This document shows positions 14,311-27,529 of a stretch of DNA of 64,000 nt, piece after piece. The position numbers and the translations under genes were made by a program. The notes under the pieces are model-generated. The model was not told where the DNA came from and did no database searches. It saw only the letters and a program-made list of their open reading frames with translations. Source of the stretch: Allium sativum (taxonomy: Eukaryota > Streptophyta > Magnoliopsida > Asparagales > Amaryllidaceae). Position 1 is the first letter of the stretch, and each line of letters begins with the position of its first letter. The stretch is taken from NCBI GenBank assembly GCA_030737875.1, contig CM060912.1, forward strand, positions 122,154,993 to 122,218,992, given 5' to 3'.

Positions 14311-16836
14311 ATTCACAACTTGGGTTCATTACGGAATCCATTTACCAGAATTGTTTACACAATCCATTCGTGCCGTATTATAAAATTTGACTTGGATTTT
14401 TATTTAACAAATCCATTAATTAAACCTTTACACGATTCATTCAAACAGCTTATCTTTTCATTCTTAATTTTTTTCATTTCAATCATCTTTCCTTAATGCA
14501 AACGCTTGACCAGACTCATCGTGCTCGCTACTAATCACTTTATAATTTTGGTTATAAAATTCGGATGTTTACTATAAAATCCATTCATGCACCCCTTTCA
14601 AATTTAAGCTAGATTTCATTGCAAACTTGACTACTTTCTTAAAAAAGTATTCATTCAAAAGGTCATTCATTTAATTATATTAATTAAAATAATAACTAAC
14701 TTTAATGTCGACTGAAGTAAAAGTGGTTTACTTCATTATTGGCTGAAATAAAACTTCCTTTCAAAAAATATATTAAAACAAAACAATGATTTTTCAAAAC
14801 TATTTCATTAGATTAATTTAAGACAAATTAATCTAATAACCATTTTCACTTAACACAGTTGACTTAGTCAACTGAAAACATTAGTTAACCGGTTAACCGA
14901 TTACAACTAATCCACCATCTTAAATTAGTTAATAATATAATTAAATTAAAAATATCGCTTAATTATTTCATAGAAGCTATTCTTCCAAATTATTAACTCG
15001 TAGGCTAATTGCTGGCTTATATGCTTATAAAACGTATTAGAACATAAGAATACTATATATAAATTATTTTATACTTTATAAAACAAGTAAAAATATCGAT
15101 TTATATATAAACCTTCTATTTTCAATAATTTATACAAAAATATACACCAAAACCTTGCTTCAATTTTAAAAATAATTTTATAACTTCAAATTACTCAATT
15201 CGCCCAATGGCAAATCAACGTCTTTTAAAAGGATGGATTTTATTCCATCTGCTGCTAATTACTTAATCAATATTGTCTACTTATTAATATCACATGAATG
15301 ATGAATCTCATTCAATCATCCATCATCCATATAAGATATAAAGTTACTTAGGGTTTAACTATTCATATATGAATAATATAAAAATAGGTAACGTACAATA
15401 TATTTGAGAAATCCAATTGGATTTCTCCAACCAATTTTTCCTGCATCATTGCTTATCGTATCATCTAATAATGCATATGCAATAGATAATTTTATCTAAT
15501 CATTTTAAATAATGGAAATATATATAACGACAAACATCAATCAAACAACAACCAATTAATAAACAATAAACTATCCTATTTATCCAATCACACAATTTAA
15601 ATTATCAGTAATAAATATGAATTTAATCAAATTCAGTATTTTAGAAACCATGAGAGTTAACTCATATTAAGTTCGATTCGATGATTCTAGTCGATTTACA
15701 TAGTTTCAAAGGAGCGTTCGAAACTATATAAAATTCCATTTCCCTTCCAAGCCGACCAAACTAGTTCGATAGCATAGTATTTTCCCGTATGATTCCATCG
15801 CCACTTGTTTCGATGAATTCTGTTAACGTATGAGAAACATATAGCTATCACAATATTATGTGTTTTAAATTTAAATATAATACATAACTAAATATTCTGG
15901 ACACGATGGAACTGATTTCGTCGAATTCCGAGATCGTTTGGTGAAACTCCCTTTTTATTTTACAATGTAAATCAATACGTGTTTATATTGCGCATTATCT
16001 TCAAAATAGCTCCATTGACCCCAAATTGGAAAACTTACAATAATTCATCATTGTGGATGTAATAAAATAGGTTTCATTGAAATCGTAGGCTGTTTGAAAA
16101 TTGACTTTTCTTAAGTTCCATGTTAAATCGGCAAAATATAGACTGATTTCAAATTAAACAAATATATCGATAATAAATTATTATTATCATTCATATCCAA
16201 ACAAAATTTTATATAACTTCTAGATAATCTAGCTTGAATTTTAAATTCAATATTTCCATTTTCAAGTTAAATCGATATTCAGTTTATTAAAAATCACTTT
16301 TATTTTATTAAATAAATCCTTATGGTTTACAAAAGATTCCATTACGACTTTCAGAAAATTTGATTTGGATATAACTCACAATCTATAATATGAAAATTTG
16401 ATTTTTCTCTTTTGTTAGAAAAATATAATCCAATAGATCCGAAAGAATGTTGTTCCAAAGAATTTCGACTTATATTGGATCTTGTATATCCAATTAAAGT
16501 TCAAAACGTAAAACTACGAACTACCTTGACATTATGAGCTCATATTTAATTTAATTATAAATAATACATTCAAACGTCGTTTAATTAATAAATTTCTTAT
16601 TATAACTGAAATATGAATTCAATTGGATCTTAATAAACTATACTATATATATTATATCTCAAATTCAATTATCCCACATTTTTGTATTACGATATTTTGA
16701 TAAATTCGAAATCAAATTGTATTACGCTTATTCAAACCGATAAATTTTATATGAAAATTCCTTTATAATTCCAATTGAACATTTAAAACTAGTTTTGAAT
16801 GTTCAAACTTGACGGGTAAAAATCTGAGTCGTTACA
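14311..16836 (-). mobile_element. Partial family B LTR (B2), direct repeat of 10411-13791
   Basis: It is collinear with B1 from 'gggttcattacggaatccatttaccag' onward and ends GAGTCGTTACA at 16836, the intact form of the terminus that is mutated in B1. It lacks the PBS-proximal half and has an internal deletion of several hundred bases relative to B1. It is old: mismatches and small gaps are frequent. Confidence 0.7.
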
Positions 16837-18320
16837 TTCCTTTCCCCTTAAAAGAATTTCATCCCCGAAATTATTAAGGTAGGAAAAACGCTACAAACTG
16901 ATTAACTTTCAAAGGTCCGCTTAATTAAAATCTTCCATTTCACTTTCTGAACCTTTCGTTCCAATTGATCAAATTAATTTCCATCAAAAACACCAATTCA
17001 ATTCTGTTAACAAAAATTCGAAAAAATCTTGAAAATTTTCTAATGCCTTAAATTTTCGAAAAAAATCAGCAGAGTCCTCCTTGTACGGAGGGAATTCTGT
17101 GATATCGTAGGAACAACAAACATATATACATCGACCTACAAGATCCAATTCATAACCCAAATTTTATATTTCTGCATAGATGTACCTTATATAAGCGTTA
17201 TTAAGCAAACTCGCTTAATTCGTTTGTAATCGAACGCACCAAAATTAAGCCAATGGCTCTAGATACCTACACTTATACAGTTTAAACAAATGAGCCTTCA
17301 ATATGAAATTTAATTACATTTAATCCTTTAATTCGGATAAGCACAAAATTTCCAATCAATACCTTTGCATTCAGTCCATATTCATTACAACTTGGGTTTA
17401 AACTAATTTATTTACTTTCTATGGGTTCACACCATTTTATTTGCCTCGGTTTATATCGAATGACAACCAGTTCTTATCATTTACCAATGGATCATTTCGT
17501 AAATTTATTTGGCTAAGTTTTCATTTAATTGCAACCAAATTTCATTTCAATGGATTTATACACCATTTTGTTTAGTTTTGAATAGTTTCCAATCGGTATC
17601 CTTATATTCAATTCACCATCCATACATCTGTATTCATCCAAATTGATTTTAAATCAATTTACTCACTTACAATTCATAAGCTACTCAATTTAATTTCTAA
17701 TCCAATACATTTATATTTAACTTAACATAAGTTAGATTTTAACCCATTCGATTCACTTTCATTATTTCAATTTATTTAAATTGCATGAGTTAAATTTACA
17801 TTTCACAATTCAAATCCCCAGCTTTTATTTCAGATCCATTTGAAAGCATACACATATACTTGCAATTCAAAACATTTCAATTTCCAAAACAACTTGTTTT
17901 TCTCAAACAAAAAATTCATTAACTAATCTACTATTATGGTAGCAATCTGCCACTTAGAAACTCGAAAATGAACACGATAATGACGCGATCAACATTGGAA
18001 TTATTTTCCAGCGATTGAAGTGAGTTCAGTGCTTAATCACTTTCAAAATCCATTTAAAACCATTTTTACTCAAAAATACCTTCAAAGTAATGTTATATTA
18101 CTTTATAATATCCCATAAAATATTTTCTAAACATCTGGGATTTAAACTTCAAATTCTGGTCTGAATCCAATTTTATTTCAGCTCATTTGTATGTTCTATT
18201 CTATACAAGTTCTTTTTGGTTATATATAACCATCTCAATATTATAATCTTATTTTATTATACTAATAACAATCAACTAATAATTTCAAAAAATTGTTCTT
18301 TTATATCAAAATATAACTCT
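16837..18320 (-). mobile_element. Noncoding internal region of family B
   Basis: It begins with a PPT-like tract (minus strand TTTTAAGGGGAAAGG). Its distal part matches 3435-3940, so it runs toward the PBS side. A block of about 80 bases near 17967-18050 is absent from the 3435-4152 copy. No gag or pol similarity was seen in any frame. Confidence 0.55.
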
Positions 18321-21300
18321 TGGTAACTCTCATGCTTTCTGGAATACCACTGAATATTATTATTTCATATTATAATATTTCATTTTCGTTAGTATAAATT
18401 GTGTGTTTGGATGTTTTGGATGATTTATTGCTTTGTTGGTGATTATCGATATTTATATTTCTGTCTGTAGATGGACGATCTATGACACTACCTGCTTTTA
18501 AGCGAAAGATTCATTTTAATGAAATAGATTAGCATTTCTATTTCATATGCATTTATAAACTAATATATTAGTTGTGATGCAGGGGGGAGATTGGAGGAAT
18601 CCAACAGGATTCCTCAAATGTTTTTTTATGTTACTTGCTTACATATTATTCAATATGAACTATCTAACCTAAGTAATGTAAAATCTGATTTGGATGTGGA
18701 TTGTTAAATTAAATTTAACACCGATGATAATATTGATTAAGTGATTGGTAGGACGACCTAAAATCTATCTTTACAAGACGTTGATTCGCCGTCAAGCAAA
18801 TTGATTAAGTCGAAGTTGCAAATTTTATTTTTTATAACTAAAGAAAGGTTTTAAATTTTATTTTATATAAAATAGTGGTTTTATAAATAAATCAATATTT
18901 ATAATCAAATTTTATAAAGGAAATCATAAAATGATTTATATAATAAATTCCTGTGTTTTAAATAAGTTTTATAAGCAAGTAAGTCAGAAATTAATATAAG
19001 AGTTAATAGTCTGAAATAATGTTTTAAAGAAATAATTAAGTGAGATTATGTTAATTTAATTGATTTAAAAGAGAGGATCAACTTGAGATCAATTAATAAG
19101 TTAACTATGTTTCCAAGTTGACTAAGTCAATTGTTTTAATTGAAATTGGTTATTAAATTAATTTGTTTCTAAATAATTTAATAGAAATAGTTTTGACAGA
19201 TGATTGTTTAAACTTAATAAAGGTTCATAAAAGTTAATTAATCTTTTAATTAACTGTATACGAAGAAAACTATTAAGTTGATAGTTATTAATAAAGTTAG
19301 TTATTATTATATTAACTTTTTAAAAAGGGAATAACTATTTCATTTTAGTTAATAAGGAAGTTAACTACTTTTACTTTAGTTAATGTTGAAGTTAATTATT
19401 ATTTTAATTAATAATAAATAAAGTGATTACCTTTTTAATTAGAATTCATTTAAGGAACTTATCGAGTTGTAATGAGTTTTTAATGGATTTTTGTAAAGGA
19501 TTTGGTAAATGTATTTTTGTAATGAATCAAAGTTAAGTTTTATAACAAAATGCTTAATGGATTTGTGTAATGGATCTGGTAAATGGATTTTTGCAATAAA
19601 TACAAATTGTAAATGAATTGTATTAAAGAGGTTTAAAGACAAAGATTTAATAAATGAATTAAGTAAAAGTGGTTATAATTGATACAAGATTTTTCAAATG
19701 CAAGGCTTGGTTTATAAAACCATATTTAAATTGAATAGTAAATGGAACTTGTGATATATAGTTAATATCAGGTTTTGGATTCATATTTTTATCTAGCTTA
19801 AAAATAAGAACGTTGTCAGTTAAGGTATGAGAGATAAATAAAATATCCCAACTTGAATGACTTCATTATTATCCAAGAGACTATACTAGTTTGAAAACAA
19901 AAGTGAATATTGAAATTTTATTATTATTTCCATAAGTGAAGTTTAAAACTTTATTTTGCAAAAGTTTAGACGTTAAATAAAACTGTTGGATTTTATAATA
20001 AATGATGTATTGCATGACATCGTTAGCAAAATAGGATGTATGATAATACTTATACCATTCGGTTAAGTATATTGTGTTATTTTCCAAAGTAGGGAAAGTA
20101 ATATGGTTTTGTTAGTACGCTTATTCCAAAGAGATATGCATATGGCTATCATTTCACAGTAACGAAAATAAGAGATTTGTAAATATACTTATCCCGTTGA
20201 GATAAGTATATAAAATAGATTTTTAAGAATCAATGAAATGATTTTAATAAATAACTTTAATTAAAAGGGCCTGTGCTGCTGATGTACTCAACTGTACTAT
20301 TTTGATTTGATAGTTAAAGAACCGACTATCAATTAATATCCCTTTTAACTTATAACGTGTTGGTTCGAGGAAACAGATTGGAACTAGATACAGAAGCATT
20401 TCGAATTGATTTTGCATTCGAAAATTGAATTTGCTGGTATGCTTATGCATATTAAGATGATTTAAAGGCGTAGACCTTCAGAGCGAAAAGGGGTTCTTGC
20501 TGGTGTCTCTGGTTAACTACTAGGATTATACTTGTAGCAGTAGTCCCTACATTCTGGATTCTGCATGATGCGAGGACTTCTTGTTACGAATCCTAGGGGT
20601 TATCCCGAAAGGATGTAGTAAACATGTACCTTTGGTTTGTTTAGATCCTGGACAACTTGTATGGACGAATGTCTGACATTGTATTTCTTAGACCTTGTAC
20701 ATTGATTTTTACAATTATATATCTGTTTGGTGGCGGAGAAGGCAACATTTTTAGCTTAACACCCACAGTATCTCTGTGCAAATGAATTAGTGATTGACAG
20801 ATCTGACAATGTGGCATTCAAAGTTGAATGCAATATTTCCATAAGGTAATCGTAGCCTCAAGCCTCATCAATCCGGAAATGATTGATCGGGCATGCAACA
20901 GAGTTATGTGGGTCATTCCCATTATGGTATATCATCACCTGATCTAAAGAAATAAGTTGTCCCTTTTGTATGCTTTTGAATGAATATGATTGATTGGCCC
21001 CAACTGTGGTGGTGATATATTCGGTACACTCAACTTGAATTAATGGACGGTTCTGTGTGGCTGAGTTGGAAGATGTTCTTGTTGAACCCCAGTGTTTTTA
21101 TCTTTAAAGGAACACTATTCGAGAGATAGTTCGTTACCTAGTCATGTATGGAAATTCAAACTCCAGTATGAGTCGTATGATTTTTAGTTGTAAACCATCT
21201 ATGCCGAAAAGTGAGATGCTAGCTTTTCAGCTATATTCCTATTTTATTTAGGGATTTTGGACATTATTATAATATCTTTGAATTAATAATAAAAGTTATT

Positions 21301-21918
21301 TGGTTATCATAAGGGAAAAACATGTGCCATGTTTATGTATGGTCATGTCTTACGAGAGTTTCATTCTTTCAAAGGATTTCTGAAAAATAAGAATGTTTTT
21401 GTGACGTGGGTTTTCTTACTGAAAGTATTCCAGACTGATTTCGGTGATTTTGCTTTCTTCAAAATGTGCTCGGGTCAGACTGAGTATATTTTTAGGTTGC
21501 ATTGTGTTTTTCTTGGAGCTGCAGGAGAAGAGCCAAAGTCGGGATGTATTCCTGTATTTTCTCGTATTGATTTATTTCCGCTGTGTGTGTTGTATTTATC
21601 AGCATTGTACAAACAGATTGTATAAGCTAACCTAGTTTTGCACTCTGATTTTGAAATAATGTATATACAGTTTTCTCTTTGTGTAAAGATTATTGATATA
21701 TTATATTTTATTCATTCCTCTGTGAGATTCTATTCTGCTCTGATTCTTTAGTGTTTTTGTTCTTCTTCTTCTTCTATTCTAACATTTCTTTCTTTCTTAT
21801 TCTAACCCTCTAACTTCTTTCTTCTAACTTTCTAGGTTTTTGAAACTTGAAATTTAGCAAGTGAATACAAATAATGTATTAGAGCCAAAATTCGAGCGTG
21901 AATTCCTAGGTCGTTACA
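18321..21918 (+). mobile_element. Partial family B LTR in plus orientation
   Basis: It matches B1 inverted: 18340-18800 against about 11750-11320, 19800-19880 against about 9950-10050, and 21000-21100 against about 4890-4980. It ends AGGTCGTTACA at 21918. The blocks 'tggtggcggagaa' and 'gcttaacacc' near 20730 also occur in family C near 2132, so B and C are sister families. The left break lies inside B internal DNA, giving a head-to-head arrangement. Confidence 0.65.
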
Positions 21919-23560
21919 AAAACTTGCATTATGTCAACTTGGGAGGGTGGAGTATGTTGACATGCCTATGTGTTTTCTAAAAAATGTTTTCTATTCTAAA
22001 ACTTGTCTAAATAATTCTGGGACTTGTAAATCATTTTTGATGTATTTTAAATAATCTTTAGAGAATAAAATTTGAAATATTAAAGCCATATATATAATAT
22101 AAAGAACTATAAATCAGAACATAAGAGATTATATAGAAAATCTTAAAATATAATTTTTGACATTGAGGCTAAAACATTGAAGTCACAAGATGATAATTTG
22201 AAGATAAATTTTGAAATTGAGAGTTACGTATTTAAATCAATAAGTGATTTGAAACCAAGGCTAAATAATTTAATAAACAGTTTTAAATTTGAGGCTAAAA
22301 TATTTAAACCAGAAGAGATGATTTAAAAGATAGTTTCGAAAAAATAGTTTAAAATCCAGAACATATTTTTTTTCTAAAAGTTCATGGATTCCATTCCACA
22401 ATTAAAATCAGAATAAAGATTTTAGTTATATTATGAAATTTAAATATAAATTTAGACTTTATTACTTATCTTGATGTCTTGAATTTTTAATCTCTTAAAG
22501 TCTTGAAATCATGAGTCTTCAATCTTGGTTTCTTTATATTTAAATTCATCATTCTTGATTCTTCATACTATATGTTCTTCATTCTTTAACACCTGCATAT
22601 ACATATATATCTAGACAGAAGTTAGTATTTATATTTTATAGTAAGTCCTAAGGATATTGTCATTAAAACCATCATCATAAGAACTAATAGTCTCCCCCTT
22701 TCTGATGATGGCAACATGTGTTTATAAAATATATTTCACCAAACTCTGATTCTACTCTGACTCCCCCTTACTCCAATAACTCACTTTTAATGTACTGACT
22801 CCCCTTTATTCTAAGCCTATCTAACTTATTTTATAATTCTCTCCCTTTTTCATCAACAAAAATTAACCTAGACTACGTAATCCCTCCTTAAACTAATATT
22901 ACGAAACTATATGCTAATAAGCGAAACACAAATATTATTATATAGTGTTATATTACACATATATACAAATACATACATTATTATTTATATAGTGTTATAC
23001 TATGCATATATATAAATATGTACATTTACATGCATTATATATAAAATCATACAACCAAAAAATGAACCGATGAGAGTTTTTGACAATCGGTGACTTGTGA
23101 ATCAAACAAGTAGGGTAATAATGAAGATAAAACTTTCCATGTTGTTCGACCGAATTGTCATTGTTGTCAAAACAGATTTCTCCAACATATATAACTTTTT
23201 TGTCTTCATCCATATGTACTTCATCATCTTCTTTTTCTAATGTATTATGAACACTACCTAGGGAAGTGTTGTTCTTTGGAATGGACCAAAAATAGGGGAA
23301 AGGAAGGAAAATGTTGTATTTTGATGGGATTTTAAAGAGGAGGCCATTAATTTGTGTTTTCAGAAGTTTATCATAGAGACAAATGAAGTGGAAGACAAAA
23401 AATTCGAAATATAAGTATATATAACTAACATACTAAATTTTTAGAGGGAAAATCAAAATTTCGGTTTTTACCATTGTATGTCGACGTGGGGGGTACGAAC
23501 ATGTTGACATCCCTATGAATTTTTTATTTATTTAATTATTTATACTTTTATGACTGTATT
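21919..23560 (-). mobile_element. Decayed copia (SIRE-like) noncoding and LTR fragments
   Basis: Two similar blocks of about 50 bases contain ATGTTGACAT, at about 21928-21975 and 23475-23520, in the same orientation. They look like PPT/LTR-start borders on the minus strand. Pyrimidine-rich blocks such as 'ctccccctttctgatgatgg' (22691-22710) resemble the GGGGGAG-containing region seen downstream of pol in SIRE-type elements. There is no open frame. The assignment rests on this and on the adjoining RNase H remnant. Confidence 0.45.
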
Positions 23561-23940
23561 CTATATGTCAGTTAAAGAACAAATACCTAGTTCTCTTTTA
23601 AATTTAGTAAAGGTTAATTGATTCAAAGGTTTAGTCAGAATATCAGCTATTTGATTTTCAATGTTAATAAATTTAAGTGAAATTATTTCTTTACTTATGC
23701 TATCTCTAAGAAAATGATATCTGATATTGATATGTTTGGTTCTAGCATGATGAGTAGGATTTTTGGATAAATTCATTGCACTTGTATTGTCATAATAAAT
23801 TGGTGATTTTGACATGTTTATTCCTTTGTTCTTTAGAGTTTGTTACATATAGATAACTTGTGAACAAGCTTTAGCAACATAGATGTATTCTGCTTCAATT
23901 TTTGATAGAGAAACAGTATTTCTCTTTTTACAAAATCGGG
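23561..23940 (-). pseudogene. Ty1/copia pol remnant: RNase H C-terminal part
   Basis: The minus-strand translation contains the hallmark run of copia RNase H: a VSLSKIEAEY-like segment, YYDNTSAMNLSKNP, HARTKHINIRYHFLRD and ENQIADILTKPL near the C-terminus. These segments are well known from plant copia polyproteins. One in-frame TAA interrupts the frame at 23843-23845. Only the last 120 or so codons are present. The upstream part ends abruptly at about 23940, where the sequence becomes gypsy reverse transcriptase on the same strand. This is a dead fragment. The relation to the SIRE lineage is inferred. Confidence 0.8.
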
Positions 23941-25957
23941 TAAAAGTAGTCTATTCATAAGATCCATAAAATACGCTAGTGTGTTAGTCAATCCAAACGG
24001 GATCATCAGCCACTCATAGAATCCGTATGGTGTCCAAAAAGCGGTCTTCAACGCACTATCCCTATCCACTCTCGGTTGGAGAAATATAGTCGCTAAATCC
24101 ATTTTGGAAAACACCTTAGCTTCGTGAAGCTGACCAAACAAGTCCTTGATTCTTGGCACATGTTCTTTTCACCTTATTAAGCTTATGATAATCCATACAC
24201 AATCTCAATGACACATCAACCTTGGTTGCAAACACAACTGGTGCATCCCACTTGGATATGCTTCTCCGAATGAATCATTTACTCGAAAGATCGTTCACTA
24301 GAACTTTCTATTCTCGTTGTTCTTTAGGCATCATCTACCTAATAGGTGTAACAATAGGTCTGGCTCCATCTATTAGTTCTATCCAAAACTCAATTTCCAT
24401 TATGGCGGCAGTCCTTTATCTCTTCAAAGACATCAGAAGACTCTCTAAAGATTGGCACCGATGACAACCCATTCCTGGAATCGCAACAATTATAAAGAGT
24501 TGACTAGGACCCCATCCTTTGGTAGACAACAAATTACAACCCTTTTTCCTTGTACATTCCCGATTGTCACCTCGAGCTTCTTTCCATTCACTATTTTCAT
24601 GTATCTCTTGAGCCAGTCCATACCTAGAATAGTCCGAAACCCAACAATATTCAAAACAAATCTGTCACAAACAAAAGAATAACCATAACTCGATAAGACC
24701 AGACCTCGATAAAATGTAAAAATACAATATGATCACCCTACTGGGATAGTCACAACTAATGGTTTATCAACAACCTCAGGTTCTAACTTAACTTACATAA
24801 AAGATCACTATAGATAAAATAATATGATGCTATAGTATCAAACAAACTCGAACTGAAATATCTCTAACAGAAAGCATGGCTTGCACAACCACACTCGTCC
24901 CCTTCTCTGCAACAGTTGGAGCTCTAAAAAAAGATGACATATCATCTAATGCATATGCCTTCATAACCTGCTTGTCCTTTGGTGACTTTAGGAAATTCTT
25001 CTTCAAATGTCAGGCTTTATAATAGTATAAACACCTCTTCTCCGTCTTAGGGGCCTTATAATCCTTGATATAATGGCCCTTCTCATGGAACTTATAACAA
25101 ATAACCTCACACTTGGGATTTTCTGGTTATTCTTCCCTTGTTGTTGTTGCTTCATCTTTCTATTCCACTTTTCCTATTTCCGCCATCTTATTACGGCTTT
25201 GACTCCTCTTACTCCCAACAACAGCTTCATCCTTCTTCAGTAACAAACTCTCATGCCTCGAATCTTTCTTGATCAGATTCTCAAAAGTAACCTTAGTATG
25301 ATTCACAAGTTTCTCTCTAAGATACTCATCGGATCCCATGATAAAAATTTTGTTCTTTTGATATAGATTCTCGATAAAAGAATGAGCATACTTAAACAAT
25401 GCCTCAGACTTTGCTATGTACTCAGCCATAGGTCTTCCATCTTACTACAGCTTAACAAATCTCTTGAAGAGAATAGACTTCTAGACCATTGAAATGAACT
25501 TCTCTTCAAACTTAGTCCTAAACCGCTCCCAAGTAATCTAGTCCTATAAAGTTTCTAGGGTAATGGAGTTCTATGTACCAATAGCTCGACTCTGAAGCTT
25601 CCTCGACGCAAGCTTCCTCTTAATTTCATCATCGATCCCCAAGTCTTCGAAGATGTAAACACAAGTATCCAACCAACTTTGGACTTTAATCAAAGATTCC
25701 GTCCCAATAAACAGCTTGCCACCCAGAAAAATGTAATCCTCGCACGGCTTGGTGAAGTCAACAACCCTTGGTGCCTGGATAGGAGCAACATCATCTACTT
25801 CCACCTCTGGAATGGGTACCCTTCTCATAATCAATACAATCATGGCCTCGAACTTGGCTGGATAATTAGGTGTATCAGCTCTCGATTAACCCTCTCCTTC
25901 TATCCCTCCAGGAGAAGGCTCATCCCTAGCACTGTTTCTTATATTTTGATGACTCGT
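23941..25957 (-). pseudogene. Ty3/gypsy gag-protease-RT remnant (element D1)
   Basis: Reading leftwards, gag begins at 25957, where ACG replaces the ATG seen in the sister copy at 45941. A gag stretch (25571-25843 and 25160-25429) resembles the E1 Gag around the FLGGK/MGGK motif. Two decayed CCHC knuckles lie near 25015-25110. A protease tail with LGMDWL-like residues is near 24600-24640. An RT start with IRRSIS and VVFAT-like segments is at about 24180-24280, and RT motifs FYEWLMIPFGLTN are near 23980-24010. The frame is broken by several stops and shifts. It ends before the YVDD-type catalytic motif, at the copia joint. RNase H and integrase are absent. Confidence 0.8.
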
Positions 25958-27441
25958 TCTCTATCTAGAACAAGAATGATCAGTCCCTATCAGAGAAAGG
26001 CTGCAATGGTGCTCAAGTACTTACTGATCTACTATACTATATATCATATAATATAGATACCATTCAGATTGAATAACAAGTACATCTCTCATATGATTAT
26101 ACGCTCTCGATCTTTGGGTAAAATCGATTAACAAAAGTTCTTATACCAAATGTGATGACTACCTCATACCTCATGCATAAAACTCTAGCGTTGTATGACG
26201 TGCCAGGCCGATATGGGATGATCATCAAAGAAAGTAAGCTAAAACAGAACCTGTCGTATAACTCACAACGATAGGTAATATATAATAATAAAATATACAA
26301 TATGATATAGTAGTGAAGCATACTAAAGCAGGAAACCCCATCTCCATTAAATCTTAGAAGCAATGTATAACACATCTAAAAGTCTGAATATCTATATACA
26401 TCAATCCTCACTATATCCCTCATCAGAGTCTATAATAGTTAAAATAGCGGAAATCATCAAAATATCTATAATAATAGAATAGTAATACGTAAGCCTCCAG
26501 TTCGTCACTGCACTATTGCATCATCACCAAACCTGCTACCTACTATTAAGTCTACTCAACAACATCATTGATGAGCACCCCAAGGTAATAAGAGGAAACA
26601 TAAAATCTTTAGTCGTACAATAGTTTGGTATAAGTAAGAAAAGTAATCAAAATCTATATAGAAAAATATGATACCAGACAGTTCAAGTCTCACTTGACAT
26701 GTCCCTGCAACCAAGAGTTAGCACATGATAATCACGTAAAATATGCTGCTCAAAACATAGAAGTAGCCACTAGCCATAATAATATTCTCAATTCACACTT
26801 CTCTTATGTATTTTACGGTGATATCCTATATAGAGAAATAGAAAATACACAAGCAATAATAACATTCATGACATACAATAACCTAACTATCACCGACTAA
26901 AGCCTTGGACACATTGATACCCGAATGACGGTCGTTGCCATCCGTCAAGGGCTACTAAAAACCCTGGATCTAGTCAGACTAACATGTTTACAGAACTTAT
27001 AGTTTAACATGCTTTCCTTTTGGACCCAAGTGTCCAACAACGAGGTATTAATACAGAGCTACCCAGAATACTCGATCTCTCCGATCCTAACAGGCGTCCC
27101 TACAATACCTCAGCTTTGAGTTTGCTAGAATCCTTCAAACTATCAACTATTATTGGAACATCCGATCATATGAGTTAGCCACAACTCCATCTTCAGCTCG
27201 AGTCCCACACGAGTTAGTCCACTATCTCGCAGCCTCGTTCCACCATAGCTGCCTATCACATTCGCCTTTGACCACTCCCACCTGAGTTCACAACCGAAGG
27301 ATCAACATAACTTTGACGATAACTTAGATGTTATCATCAAACAGATACCACCAACAACCTCCTAAAGTCCTCTGCTTTCCACCCTAGGTTTCCGGCCCCT
27401 AACTCCATTATCTAATGGATCGTTAGCTATCCATCCCCTAT

Positions 27442-27457
27442 GGATCAGTACTGATCC
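27442..27457. repeat. 16 bp palindrome GGATCAGTACTGATCC in LTR D1
   Basis: A perfect inverted repeat. The same 16-mer occurs again at 28952-28967. Looser versions lie near 28808-28855. Comparable GGATCGGTACCAATCC-type units are in the D2 LTR near 47430-47505. Confidence 0.85.
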
Positions 27458-27524
27458 ATACCTTAGTCATCTTTGCCTAAGTGTTTAGATCTCCTCCATC
27501 CTTGATTTAAGCACTTCTCTCTAG

Positions 27525-27529
27525 TCCAT
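27525..27529. repeat. Target site duplication TCCAT, left copy
   Basis: Pairs with 28645-28649. D2 carries the single, empty version of this site. Confidence 0.75.

Noticed and set aside
25679..26056. 125-codon plus-strand frame
   Set aside because: Antisense of the D1 gag remnant.
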